From: Amoebidium appalachense
Taxonomy: Eukaryota > Ichthyosporea
Direction of reading: 5' to 3'
Length of the DNA: 64,000 bases
Assembly: GCA_963693365.1 (NCBI GenBank)
Contig: CAVNZM010000013.1
Span: forward strand, 2,790,001 to 2,854,000
Shown: positions 1 to 10,056 of the stretch, piece by piece
Numbering within the stretch: the stretch's first letter is position 1
Layout: the number at the start of each line of letters is the position of its first letter
Program-made: the position numbers and the translations under genes
Notes under the pieces: model-generated
What the model was told of the DNA's origin: nothing
Seen by the model: only the letters and a program-made list of their open reading frames with translations
The model's database searches: none

Positions 1-226
1 GCAACGAACATAAACAAAACTCAAAACAAGCAAACTATTATGCGGGTTTCTAAGAAGCTCCCAACATCATTAAACTAAACACATGCTAATCCCTTGACAG
101 AAGAGTAACAAGGTGTGTGTGTATGGGTATGAGGCCCAAAAAAAAAAAAAAGGACGCCCAACATGACAATATAAGGGGGGCACTCTTACACCAAACCATA
201 CCATACCAAATGCCGGCAGAGTAATT
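1..226. repeat. Dispersed repeat, copy 1 (inverted relative to 40476-40700)
   Basis: This stretch is close to the reverse complement of 40476-40700, including the internal A-run and the short CA stretch. The second copy lies in a putative intron on the plus strand. No coding potential is visible. It is a dispersed interspersed repeat of unknown class, and the copy here is cut by the window edge. Confidence 0.85.
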
Positions 227-230
227 AACA

Positions 231-468
231 GGACAAAGAGCCGGTACCCACCTATGGGTGCTAAACATGCACATGATCATTCATGTGCTATAAGAGCAAC
301 ACAGAAACGAAACACGGAAACAACAGCAGCCATAGGACAAAGAACCAGACCCACAGGGTCTTGCCTCCATACTTTATTTACCTTAACAGGACAAAGAGCC
401 GGTACCCACCTATGAAACGAAAAACGGAAACAACAGCAGCCATAGGACAAAGAGCCGGTACCCACCTC
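231..468. repeat. Three copies of a ~24-bp direct repeat
   Basis: The word GGACAAAGAGCCGGTACCC plus ACCT occurs at 231-254, 389-412 and 445-468. A flanking block (GAAACGAAAxACGGAAACAACAG...) is duplicated at about 304-335 and 414-445. This is a small, degenerate compound direct repeat. I see no gene in it. Confidence 0.75.
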
Positions 469-479
469 TAGATGATAAC

Positions 480-579
480 TTAGCCTTATAGCTGCTGATG
501 ACTTCATGGGCCAACCTTGCCAAAACCTGTAAAGGAACTCGAGCTAAGAATTAGCTCATCCTACTTGCGAGAAGTGGGG

Positions 580-613
<34 letters not shown>

Positions 614-1010
614 GAGGGGGCTGACTGAGAGTGGCAAAAAAAGAGTCGACAGAACCAACCTTAAACATAGTAAGGACGGAAACCCGGACCAGAACTTATG
701 AAGTCTAGAGAAGCAGAAAATAGCTTGAACGATCGGTGGAGGGGATGATAGCTATAGTGCTAACAGCAAAAGTAGTGCCCACAGTCGCTGGTTCATGAAC
801 GTGAAAGGCAACGTGCATCTGCAGCCAGCAGACACACGCACACGCACGCACGCACACACACATACACACACACACACACAGACACAGACACAGACCAGAC
901 AGACAAACGCCATATGCACAAAAGCAGGCAACACAAAACTAACCTTCAAGAAGAAGCTGCAGCATGCAGCATGGTCCAAAACAATCAGCACGGTGGCTGC
1001 GCGATCTGCG
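480..1010. repeat. Gene-free interval with poly-G tract and CA microsatellite
   Basis: A G-run of about 30 lies near 580-610 and a CA-rich microsatellite at about 836-900. The short open frames here are translations of the repeat. No splice sites or domain could be recognised. Confidence 0.6.
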
Positions 1011-1017
1011 GAGGGGA

Positions 1018-1122
1018 TCTGTGACCAGGCGCTGCGGTAAGGGAACTGCGACCAGGCGACCTGCGGGAAGGGACCTGCGACCAGGCGACCTGCGGGAAAG
1101 GACCTGCGGACCTGCGGGAAGG
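1018..1122. repeat. Degenerate ~27-bp minisatellite
   Basis: Imperfect tandem copies of a unit built from GACCAGGCGACCTGCGGGAAGGGA and a CCTGC linker. Three to four copies are recognisable, the last one shortened. The repeat keeps a frame open on the plus strand but has no recognisable product. Confidence 0.65.
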
Positions 1123-1459
1123 GGGAAGAGAAATGGAGAAAACAACGTGCGTACAGGCTTAAATGGAGAAAAAAATTGCAAACCGGATTGGGATTTAGCC
1201 AATCACTATTCGCCGCGCCTGATTAGGAAAAAGATAAAAATAGATTTCGGCTCGCGCGCGCGCGTGCATCAGCTTGGTGCCCTTAGCGCTACCCTTAGTG
1301 CCCTTAGTCACAACTATCAGACTATAGTTACGTGTCCTCCACTTCTTTGTTCTTGACCATTTTTTCGGCATGAAAGGGTTTCTGTTACTTCTTGCTGTCC
1401 TTCTTAGCGTGCTTGCTTGTCTTTTTTTCAACATGGGTGTCACTGGCGCTTTCGACTTC

Positions 1460-1715
1460 TTTGAAATCACACACACACACACACACACAGCGCGCGCGCG
1501 CGCGCGCACGCGCGCACGCACACACACTCACACATGCACACTGCACACACACACACACACACACACACAGGCGCGCACACACAGGCACGCACACACACAC
1601 AGGCGCACACCTACACAACACACACAGCACATGCACACACAAGCGCACACACGCACACACCCTGTTATCCCTGATCATGATGCCCCCTCCCCCCCTCCCT
1701 CTTCCCCCCCCCCGC

Positions 1716-1746
<31 letters not shown>

Positions 1747-2085
1747 ACCCACCCACCTACAAAGACGAAAACATTGTACATGTATTGCATACACAAATAT
1801 ACTCGCACATATACATACACACATTCACTTTAATCTTTCAGGCTACATGTGCAATATACATTAATTATGCACAGTCGATAGAATTCGTTGTGAACCCCCC
1901 CCCCCCCCCCTCCCCCCCTCCTCGTTCCCCCCATATGCAATGGGGATAATATTGTTTCCCGCTATTAATTAAAAAATCACCGTTCTAACTTCTTAAGACC
2001 GAACCACTTGTAACACCGACAGTTTCGGTTGTGTGGAACCCCCCCTCCCCCCCCCCCCCCCCCCCCCCCCCCCAACCCACCCACC
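1460..2085. repeat. CA/CG microsatellites and poly-C blocks
   Basis: An alternating CA / GCGC microsatellite (about 1470-1660) is followed by C-rich tracts at about 1685-1750, 1896-1920 and 2040-2073. Open frames here are proline, histidine-threonine or glycine artefacts. No gene is supported. Confidence 0.85.
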
Positions 2086-2094
2086 ACCTTACCA

Positions 2095-4290
2095 ATATTG
2101 AGGTGTACACTGCCCCCACATCCCCAACTGTGTGCTGAATATCCCGTGCTAGGAAACCAATAACGTGAAAGTAACACATGCCGCATGTGGGTAGTTATTG
2201 AAAAAACCAATAATGTCTAGGTAACATACCGTAAGATGTACATATACTATGCTACAAAGGGGGTTCTATACGAGCTACAACGTTGGGTTTTTTTCGTGTG
2301 ACCCTCGTACTCCAGGGGCACATTCACCATCCACCCCATAAACGTTGTGGTAAATCTCTCGTCCTAGAGGCTGTTCTGTGGGTAGTTATTGAAAAACCAA
2401 TAATGTCTAGGTAACATATATATGTACATATACTATGCTACAAGGGGGGTTCTATACGAGCTACAACGTTGTGTTTTTTTCGTGTGACCCTCGTACTCCA
2501 GGGGCACATTCACCATCCCCCCATAAACGTTGTGGTAAAGCTCTCGTGCTAGAAGCTGTTCTGTGGGTAGTTATTGAAAAAACCAATAATGTCTAGGTAA
2601 CATACTATGTACATATACTATGCTACAAGGGGGGTTCTATACGAGCTACAACGTTGTGCTTTTTTCGTGTGACCCTCGTACTCCAGGGGCACATTCACCA
2701 TCCCCCCCATACACGTTGTGGTAAAGCTCTCGTGCTAGAAGCTGTTCTGTGGGTAGTTATTGAAAAAACGAATAATGTCTAGGTAACACATGTACTTATA
2801 CTATGCTACAAGGGGGGTTCTATTCAAGCTACAATGTTGTGTTTTTTTCGTGTGACCCTCGTACTCCAGGGGCACATTCACCATCCACCCCATAAACTTT
2901 GTGGTAAATCTCTCGTGCTAGAGGCTGTTCTGTGGGTAGCTATTGAAAAACCAATAATGTCTAGGTAACATATGTACATATACTATGCTACAAGGGGGGT
3001 TCTATATGAGCTACAACGTTGTGTTTTTTTCGTGTGACCCTCGTACTCCAGGGGCACATTCACCATCCCCCCCATAAACGTTGTGGTAAAGCTCTCGTGC
3101 TAGAAGCTGTTCTGTGGGCAGTTATTGAAAAAACCAATAATGTCTAGGTAACATACTATATACATATACTATGCTACAAGGGGGGTTCTATACGAGCTAC
3201 AACGTTGTGCTTTTTTCGTGTGACCCTCGTACTCCAGGGGCACATTCACCATCCCCCCCATACACGTTGTGGTAAAGCTCTCGTGCTAGAAGCTGTTCTG
3301 TGGGTAGTTATTGAAAAACCAATAATGTCTAGGTAACATATGTACATATACTATGCTACAAGGGGGTTCTATACGAGCTACAACGTTGTGTTTTTTTCGT
3401 GTGACCCTCGTACTCCAGGGGCACATTCACCATCCCCCCCATAAACGTTGTGGTAAAGCTCTCGTGCTAGAAGCTGTTCTGTGGGTAGTTATTGAAAAAA
3501 CCAATAATGTCTAGGTAACATACTATGTACATATACTATGCTACAAGGGGGGTTCTATACGAGCTACAACGTTGTGTTTTTTTCGTGTGACCCTTGTACT
3601 CCAGGGGCACATTCAACATCCCCCCCATACACGTTGTGGTAAATGTCTCGTGCTAGAAGCTGTTCTGTGGGTAGTTATTGAAACAACCAATAATGTCTAG
3701 GTAACACATGGACATATACTATGCTACAAGGGGGGTCTATTCGAGCTACAACATTGTGTTTTTTTCGTGTGACCCTCGTACTCCAGGGGCACATTCACCA
3801 TCTCCCCCATAAACTTTGTGGTAAATGTCTCGTGCTAGAAGCTGTTCTGTGGGTAGTTATTGAAAAAACCAATAATGTCTAGGTAACATACTATGTACAT
3901 ATACTATGCTACAAGGGGGGTTCTATACGAGCTACAACGTTGTGTTTTTTTCGTGTGACCCTCGTACTCCAGGGGCACATTCACCATCCCCCCCATAAAC
4001 TTTGTGGTAAAGCTCTCGTGCTAGAAGCTGTTCTGTGGGTAGTTATTGAAAAAACGAATAATGTCTAGGTAACACATGTACTTATACTATGCTACAAGGG
4101 GGGTTCTATTCGAGCTACAAGGTTGTGTTTTTTTCGTGTGACCCTCGTACTCCAGGGGCACATTTACCATCCCCCCCATAAACGTTGTGGTAAATTTCTC
4201 GTGCTAGAGGCTGTTCTGTGGGTAGTTATTGAAAAACCAATAATGTCTAGGTAACATATGTACATATACTATGCTACAAGGTGCTACAAG
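2095..4290 (+). repeat. Satellite array, ~184-bp unit, 11-12 copies
   Basis: The anchor word TAATGTCTAGGTAAC recurs at 2211, 2401, 2587, 2773, 2955, 3138, 3323, 3507, 3691, 3873, 4059 and 4241, giving spacings of 182-190 bp. Units differ by a few substitutions and by the length of the ACATACTATGTACATA spacer. The first unit is degenerate. The same satellite appears reversed at 28722-29458 and 57656-58166. No coding function is visible. Confidence 0.95.
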
Positions 4291-4389
4291 GGAGGAGATA
4301 TTTTATTAACGGGAGAGTGAGCCGAGAATGTGTAGATAAAGAACAGAGGAATATCGAGGCAACCGTGGTGTACCCTGTCTTTATGTGAA

Positions 4390-4392
4390 CAC

Positions 4393-4424
<32 letters not shown>

Positions 4425-4495
4425 CTCGCGCGTTCGTGTCTACCGATGTACGTGCACACGGGCATGTGTTTGGGTGTGTGTATGTACGTGTGTGT

Positions 4496-4549
<54 letters not shown>

Positions 4550-4573
4550 AGGTGCGCATGGTAACGTGTGTGT

Positions 4574-4659
<86 letters not shown>

Positions 4660-4692
4660 CAACGTGCCTGTGTGTGTGTGTGTGTGTGTGGC

Positions 4693-4723
<31 letters not shown>

Positions 4724-4835
4724 AGGGCAACGTGTCTGTCTGTGTGTGTGTATCTCTCTCTGTGTGTGTGTGTTTGTGTGTGTGTGTGTGGCAGCGTGCG
4801 TGTCTCGCTGTGTGTGTGTGTGTGTGTGTGTGTCA
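4390..4835 (+). repeat. GT microsatellite with embedded G-run
   Basis: Long (GT)n with interruptions GCAACGTG and a G-run of about 38 at 4510-4548. All open frames through it are repeat translations. Confidence 0.95.
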
Positions 4836-5577
4836 TGATTGACGACATAGGTTCAGAAGAAGAGTGTGTATCACTACGTTGCAGTTTTCACATACTTTGT
4901 AGTTCACGCGCGCGGAGGCATAATGTTAACGTGCGTTACCGGTTATAGAAAGCACAAGCGTAACTAGCGTTTTATATCATAAATAGTCATAAAATGGTAA
5001 CGTTCATTATAACTACGATGCATGAGAATAGAATGATATCAACAATACATACATTAGATATCGTACGGATATCTTGCGATATATCATCTGGTGTCCGGAG
5101 AATGTGCACGTGCCTGTGATGTGCACCCGCCCTAATGCAGTAAGGTATTGTTTTCAGGCGCTAATAAACCTTCAAAGGTGGTAACATCCTCGGAACACAC
5201 AAAATATAAAATTGCAATAAATAACCATTTTCCTGCTTCGATGCTCGAAATTGGTACTATGTAGTTACTAGATTGCTCTATTTTGCCTAGTGTTTAGTGT
5301 TTCGGACGTTCGCAATTTACACTCTGCCACATGGCACTTGCCAAATGGGGTAATTTAGTTTTATTTGCGGCCGTTGTGGTTGCGTGTTTATCTAACAAAT
5401 ATCATTATGAGATGTTTATGACCCCTGTGGGATATGTACAAGATCAGACCATAGAAGATCAGGTCGTTGCGATGTCGTAAAGATGGCAGAAACATATCTT
5501 CATTAGATGTATGCGATAATCTCAATTAAACATGAAACGTGATTGGCTGATCACAGTTGGGTGACCCTGAGCATGCC

Positions 5578-5690
5578 GTTTTGAAGAATAACAACCAATC
5601 AAAATCGGGTTTGCCATTTTGTGATTTTCGTCCCACAATCGAACGGAAAAGTGATTTCCTGGCCCTATATAAATGGCCATGCCACCATCA
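5578..5690 (-). promoter_or_regulatory. Promoter-like CCAAT/TATA module
   Basis: Read on the minus strand, this block shows TATATAG, ATTGTGGGA and TTTTGATTGGTTGTT (a CCAAT-box complement). A related module in the opposite orientation lies at 55435-55512, at the far end of the other arm. The similarity suggests the module belongs to the arm-bearing repeat. Promoter activity is an inference. Confidence 0.35.
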
Positions 5691-6110
5691 CATTCAGATG
5701 GCCGCAATGAGCCCCGCAATGCCCCGTGTGAGTAATTGGCGGGTTTCCCAACGATTGCTCAGCTGGCTTGATCACAAAAATTTTCTTTGCGCGTATATCG
5801 CAACCATTCTCATCGGACATCTAATAGACATCTAAAGGATTTTTCGATTGTTCTTCTGATATCTTTCTAATATCCACAATGCTGCCGTTTAGATATCACA
5901 TTGATGTACTTACAAAAGACACTGACCTTCTACTGCACGGATGTTCTTCTGATATCTTTCTAATATCCACAATACTGCCGCTTAGATATCACTGGGATGG
6001 CAAGCTTATGTATCATATACTTATGAATTCGATATATAAATATATCCCTATGCGGATATCGCAATGATAATCTAAGGGCCTCTAAAAGATATGTAGATGA
6101 TACCTCGTGG

Positions 6111-6572
6111 ACTACTGCTCTGGACAGATTAGGATATTCAAATGATAGGTTACAGCATATCACATTGATGTACATAGCGACATCTTACCGATATCAATCA
6201 CACAACTCACTAGTCTTTATTTAGATATATCAGGTACATATCCTTACGACGTGTACAAAGATATGAATTAGATATCGTAGCTTGGGCCTGCAAAGAGGCA
6301 GTTGTGATATGTTTGAGATGTAGGACCAAAAACAGATAACATATTGAATATAAAAGGGATATCAAAAAGAATATCAAAAGGATACCCACAATGCTGCCGT
6401 TTTAGACAGAGCGGGATATTCAAATGATAAGTTACAGCATATCACATTGATGTACATAGGGGCATCTTACACATACCAATCACATATATCACAAGTCTTT
6501 ATTTAGATATATTTGGTACATATCCTTACGACCTGTACAATGATATGAATTAGATATCATATCTTGGGCCTG
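6111..6572. repeat. Direct ~165-bp duplication inside the GATATC-rich arm
   Basis: About 6111-6295 and 6405-6572 share a long block: GATATTCAAATGATA, TTACAGCATATCACATTGATG, then TCTTTATTTAGATATAT and CATATCCTTACGAC. They differ at many scattered positions, so the duplication is old. Confidence 0.8.
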
Positions 6573-7311
6573 TGGACAAAGGGATATCCGAAAGGATATC
6601 AAAAGGATGTCTTCAACATGCCTACTGGTTGTGTACAAGGGTATCTTCTGGATTACCCCCATGGGCGCATAACGATATCAAAAAAATGGTTGTAGGTACA
6701 TCACAACGATGTCCAGACGATATCAAAACAACATCTGTATTATATTCAATTTATAAGCATACATGTTATCCATCAGATATCACGTGGATATCAATTTGTA
6801 TTGTCCCACGACATCAGGTAGATATCGTCATGTAATGCGTATTGGATGGGATTAAGATATTCTATAATGAGGGATATCTGTAGGCTATAACAAAGACATC
6901 TAACAGATATCGTTTGGGGCACCAATATCCTAAACGTATGTGAAACATATCCAAAAGAGCTATTATGACCTTGCTAACATACATATCACTAGGATAGCAT
7001 ATGGATATCATAATGCTATGAGGAAATTTTGAGATTTTCGGTCAAAAACCAAAACCATCGTGGTTTTCTATGATATCGTAAGGATATCGTAAGGATATCA
7101 GCAAAGGATGGGTTTCGGATATGCGCCATACCATAACCAATCCGAACCCTATCAAAGATATCATTGATAGGGATCTGATGGGTTCTATCCGGGAATTCTA
7201 TGATATCTTGTCAGGCTCTTTTTGACGTATTTAGGGTGGGGTTTGGTATGCCATATATCAAAATGATATATAAGATGGGTTTCGGATGCCGGATGAAGTT
7301 TGCTGATGTGC

Positions 7312-7763
7312 TACCCCGGGGCCAGGAGAGGTGGTGGATTCGACGGTACTTGGGGGGGTTCCCTTTCTTGGTAACGGCGCCGATGGGGGAGGAACGGTGG
7401 ACCGGAAATTCGTCAAAGAATTGGGCCGGGGAGAGGGGGCCGCGCAGGTGGCCGAGGGCGACTTCTTTGGCAATATCCACCGTGATAGCGGCAGCTGCCT
7501 CCGGGGTGGTGGGTAGGTTGGGGCCCACCCGAGAGGTGGAGGGGCCGCGATAGCCGATGTCGACGCCGAATTCGACATCGTGGAGGAGTTGTGCGGCGAA
7601 TGGTTGGTCCGGGTAGGAGGCCAGCAGTTCCCGGAGGCGGGAGGTGTCAATGTGGTGCTGGGGCAGCGGGCGGGCCTCCGGGTCTGAGCCTCGGGGGAAG
7701 GGGGTGGTTAGCAAGGGTGGTGTACCCTTGGGGAGATCCCGGCAGCGGGGGGGGGGGGGGGGG

Positions 7764-7803
<40 letters not shown>

Positions 7804-7918
7804 CAGGGCCCCGGGGGGTTAGAGTAGGGCAGCTGGGCCCAAGTGAGGGTTGGCAGGGAGGGCAGCGGGGCCCTGTGCAGGGGAATGTGCCCGAGCACGC
7901 GGGGGTGTGGGCGGACAC
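7312..7918 (-). pseudogene. DIRS-A RT-RNase H frame, N-terminal remnant
   Basis: The frame matches the first ~200 residues of the 616-residue RT-RNase H protein at 60426-62276: a Cys/Pro-rich leader, a proline tract encoded by the poly-G run at about 7745-7800, then the lead-in to the RT fingers (KKGNPPKYRRIHHLSWPRG). Homology ends at 7312, before the catalytic YVDD region, where the GATATC-rich arm begins. No ATG opens the frame; the same is true of the full-length copy. This is a dead fragment. Confidence 0.85.
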
Positions 7919-8197
7919 AGAGGTAGAAGAAGGGGGGGGGGGGAGGGAGTGCTAGGTGAGTGTAAGGGGGGGGGAGGCTCGTGGGATGGGGGGGGAGTAA
8001 AATTATGTGCAGTGGCCAGAATAAACGTCTTTGTGTAGGGACATTTATTCTTGACGCGCGCGGGCGCCGTAGTTGGCCTGCGAAATTTTGTACTCAGCCC
8101 TATTGGCCCGTTCTCCCGAGCTCCGTTTCCCTGTACTCGTGTGTCCTAGCTCCTAACCCCTATGTTCTAGAGCTGTGTGTGTGGGTGTGCGCGTAGA

Positions 8198-9354
8198 CTA
8201 GGCATTGTGCTTGCAGTCTTTGCGGGGGTGTGTGCCAGAGCAGAGCGGGCACACGTGGGAGAAGGGGCAGGGCTGCTTAGCGCAGGACCGACCGTTATTG
8301 TGGAAATTCCTGCAGTGCGTCGCGGGTAGACCCACGGGTCGGGCCGGGTTGCGGGCCAGGGCGGTTAGGGGTTTGACCCCCGCCGGGCTTGTGGGGCGGC
8401 TTAAAGCCGTCAAGACCACAGCCGGGCTTGGGGTACATGGGGCAGGCCGTGCTGGGGTGGTCGGGGGAAGCCACAGCGCTGACATGCGTCCGGGATGAGC
8501 AGAGTGGGTGGCAGGAGGAGATCCTGGTGGAGTTGGGCGAGCAGGTTGGGACACTCGATCGGAGCCCGACCCTGCTGGTGGGCAACGGTGCGGGCGTATA
8601 CGTCATAGTTGTGGATCTGGGCCCACGGGTATCGGGTGCTGAGGCGAGTGATGTGCTGAGTCCAAAGTACGTCTTTGTCCGTGGGGAGGCCGAGGTGGTG
8701 CTTGGCGGCCATGTAATGGGTCCAAGCTTGGATCCAAATGACGAGTGAACGCAGGGGAACGGGTTTGTCTTGGCGAAAAGTCTCGATGCTGCCGTCGTCG
8801 GCCATGCGCAGATGCTGACCTTTCTTGGATGGGGCCAGGAGGGCGGCGGGGGTGAACTTATACAGGTCGACGAAACGATTGGCGCGCAAATCTGCCAGCA
8901 CATCCGCGGGGGGAAGCGGGAGTGTGCCCGGCTGAATGTCGCCAGTGTTCTCACCTGTGATGGGGGGCGCGGGCAGGGCAGGTAGGTCTAGGTCAGGGCC
9001 GAGATGCAGCCCCGGGGAAACCTCCCCGGGTGTGGAGGGCGCGGCGGGGGGCGCGGGAGGGTCGCGGTTGGTGAGAGCAGCCAGGACGCCAGCCATCTGG
9101 GTGCTGATGGCGGTGAGGGCGGCCAGGACGGCGTCTTGAGAAGTCATCTGCGGGGACGGCGGGGCCTGAGGGGGGACTTCAGGAGTGGAGGGGAGAGTAG
9201 CCGGCGGGTCCGGGTCCGTGGTGGTGTGGGCCGCTGGAGGCGCGTCAGTGTCCGCGGGAGCGTTGGTCAGCCTGTGGCGGAGGTCGCTGCGGGTCAGGCG
9301 CTTAGGTGCCGCGGCAGGGGCGGCTGCTGAGGCCTGGCGCTTTTTCGGCGGCAT
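8198..9354 (-). pseudogene. DIRS-A gag-like protein, frameshifted
   Basis: Homologous to the intact gag frames at 41384-42544 and 62557-63726, starting at the same MPPKKRQAS codon (9354). The frame shifts near 8466, where GGGGG replaces GGGG just after the CQRCGFP knuckle. It shifts again near 8341-8355, where about 14 bp are missing. The C-terminal CCCH-type and CPLCSGTHPRKDC zinc-binding motifs remain readable in another frame. The protein would normally be the nucleocapsid/structural component of the element. It cannot be made intact from this copy. Confidence 0.85.
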
Positions 9355-9389
9355 GCTGACCGGCGTAGGGAAAGATAGGGAGAATGAAA

Positions 9390-10006
9390 AGGAATATATA
9401 GCTGTAAGGCTGTGGATGCTAAACACAGAAGATGTGTTTGTAGCTTGCTGATCTGCTAAAAACTGTCGTGCTTATATACCTAAGCCTACCGATCTGAGCC
9501 AATCAAAAATCGATCTAGTGATATGTGAAATCTGATCCGAGCCAATCATAACTCGGTCTAGTGATCTGTGGTATCTGATGTTTTGACTGGCTAATAGGTG
9601 CCCGTGTGCGGGCAGCCAACCGCTAACTGCTAAAACACGAAATGAAGCCTACATGGTTAGGTTTTATTTGTGGAAATTATTGACATAAATATTTTTCTGG
9701 GTAAACACGTAGGATGGGTGTTCAATACCAACATAACCATGTAGGCTTCATTTCGTGTTTTAGCAGTTAGCGGTTGGCTGCCCGCACACGGGCACCTATT
9801 AGCCAGTCAAAACATCAGATACCACAGATCACTAGACCGAGTTATGATTGGCTCGGATCAGATTTCACATATCACTAGATCGATTTTTGATTGGTTCAGA
9901 TCGGTAGGCTTAGGTATATAAGCACGACAGTTTTTAGCAGATCAGCAAGCTACAAACACATCTTCTGTGTTTAGCATCCACAGCCTTACAGCTATATATT
10001 CCTTTT
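9390..10006. repeat. Head-to-head A1 promoter repeats forming a ~270-bp-arm palindrome
   Basis: The A1 repeat of DIRS-A (minus, about 9390-9659) faces the A1 repeat of DIRS-B (plus, 9661-10006). The shared portions form an almost perfect inverted repeat around a ~75-bp spacer. Each arm carries two ATTGG (CCAAT) boxes and TATATAAG; on the plus side the TATA box is at 9915-9922. The result is a divergent promoter pair created by nested insertion. Confidence 0.85.
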
Positions 10007-10010
10007 CACA

Positions 10011-10056
<46 letters not shown>

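Larger units (their letters stand above)
5041..7311. repeat. GATATC-rich 'arm' sequence
   Basis: An AT-rich non-coding block in which the palindrome GATATC occurs about 26 times by my count; less than one would be expected by chance. Internal duplications include 5855-5895 versus 5941-5990. The block ends at 7311 with a conserved terminus (reading outward: ATCAGCAA...GCATCCGAAACC) that abuts an internal fragment of an Ngaro-type retrotransposon. The same terminus occurs twice more at 53593-53622 and 53892-53922. I interpret it as one arm of an undescribed repeat or foldback-like element. Confidence 0.6.

Noticed and set aside
2095-4290. Centromeric array
   Set aside because: Only about 2.2 kb with transposon neighbours; nothing here shows centromere function.
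7591-7955. Gly-rich frames opposite the retrotransposon RT leader (also 61955-62316)
   Set aside because: Shadows of the Pro-rich minus-strand frame and its G-run.
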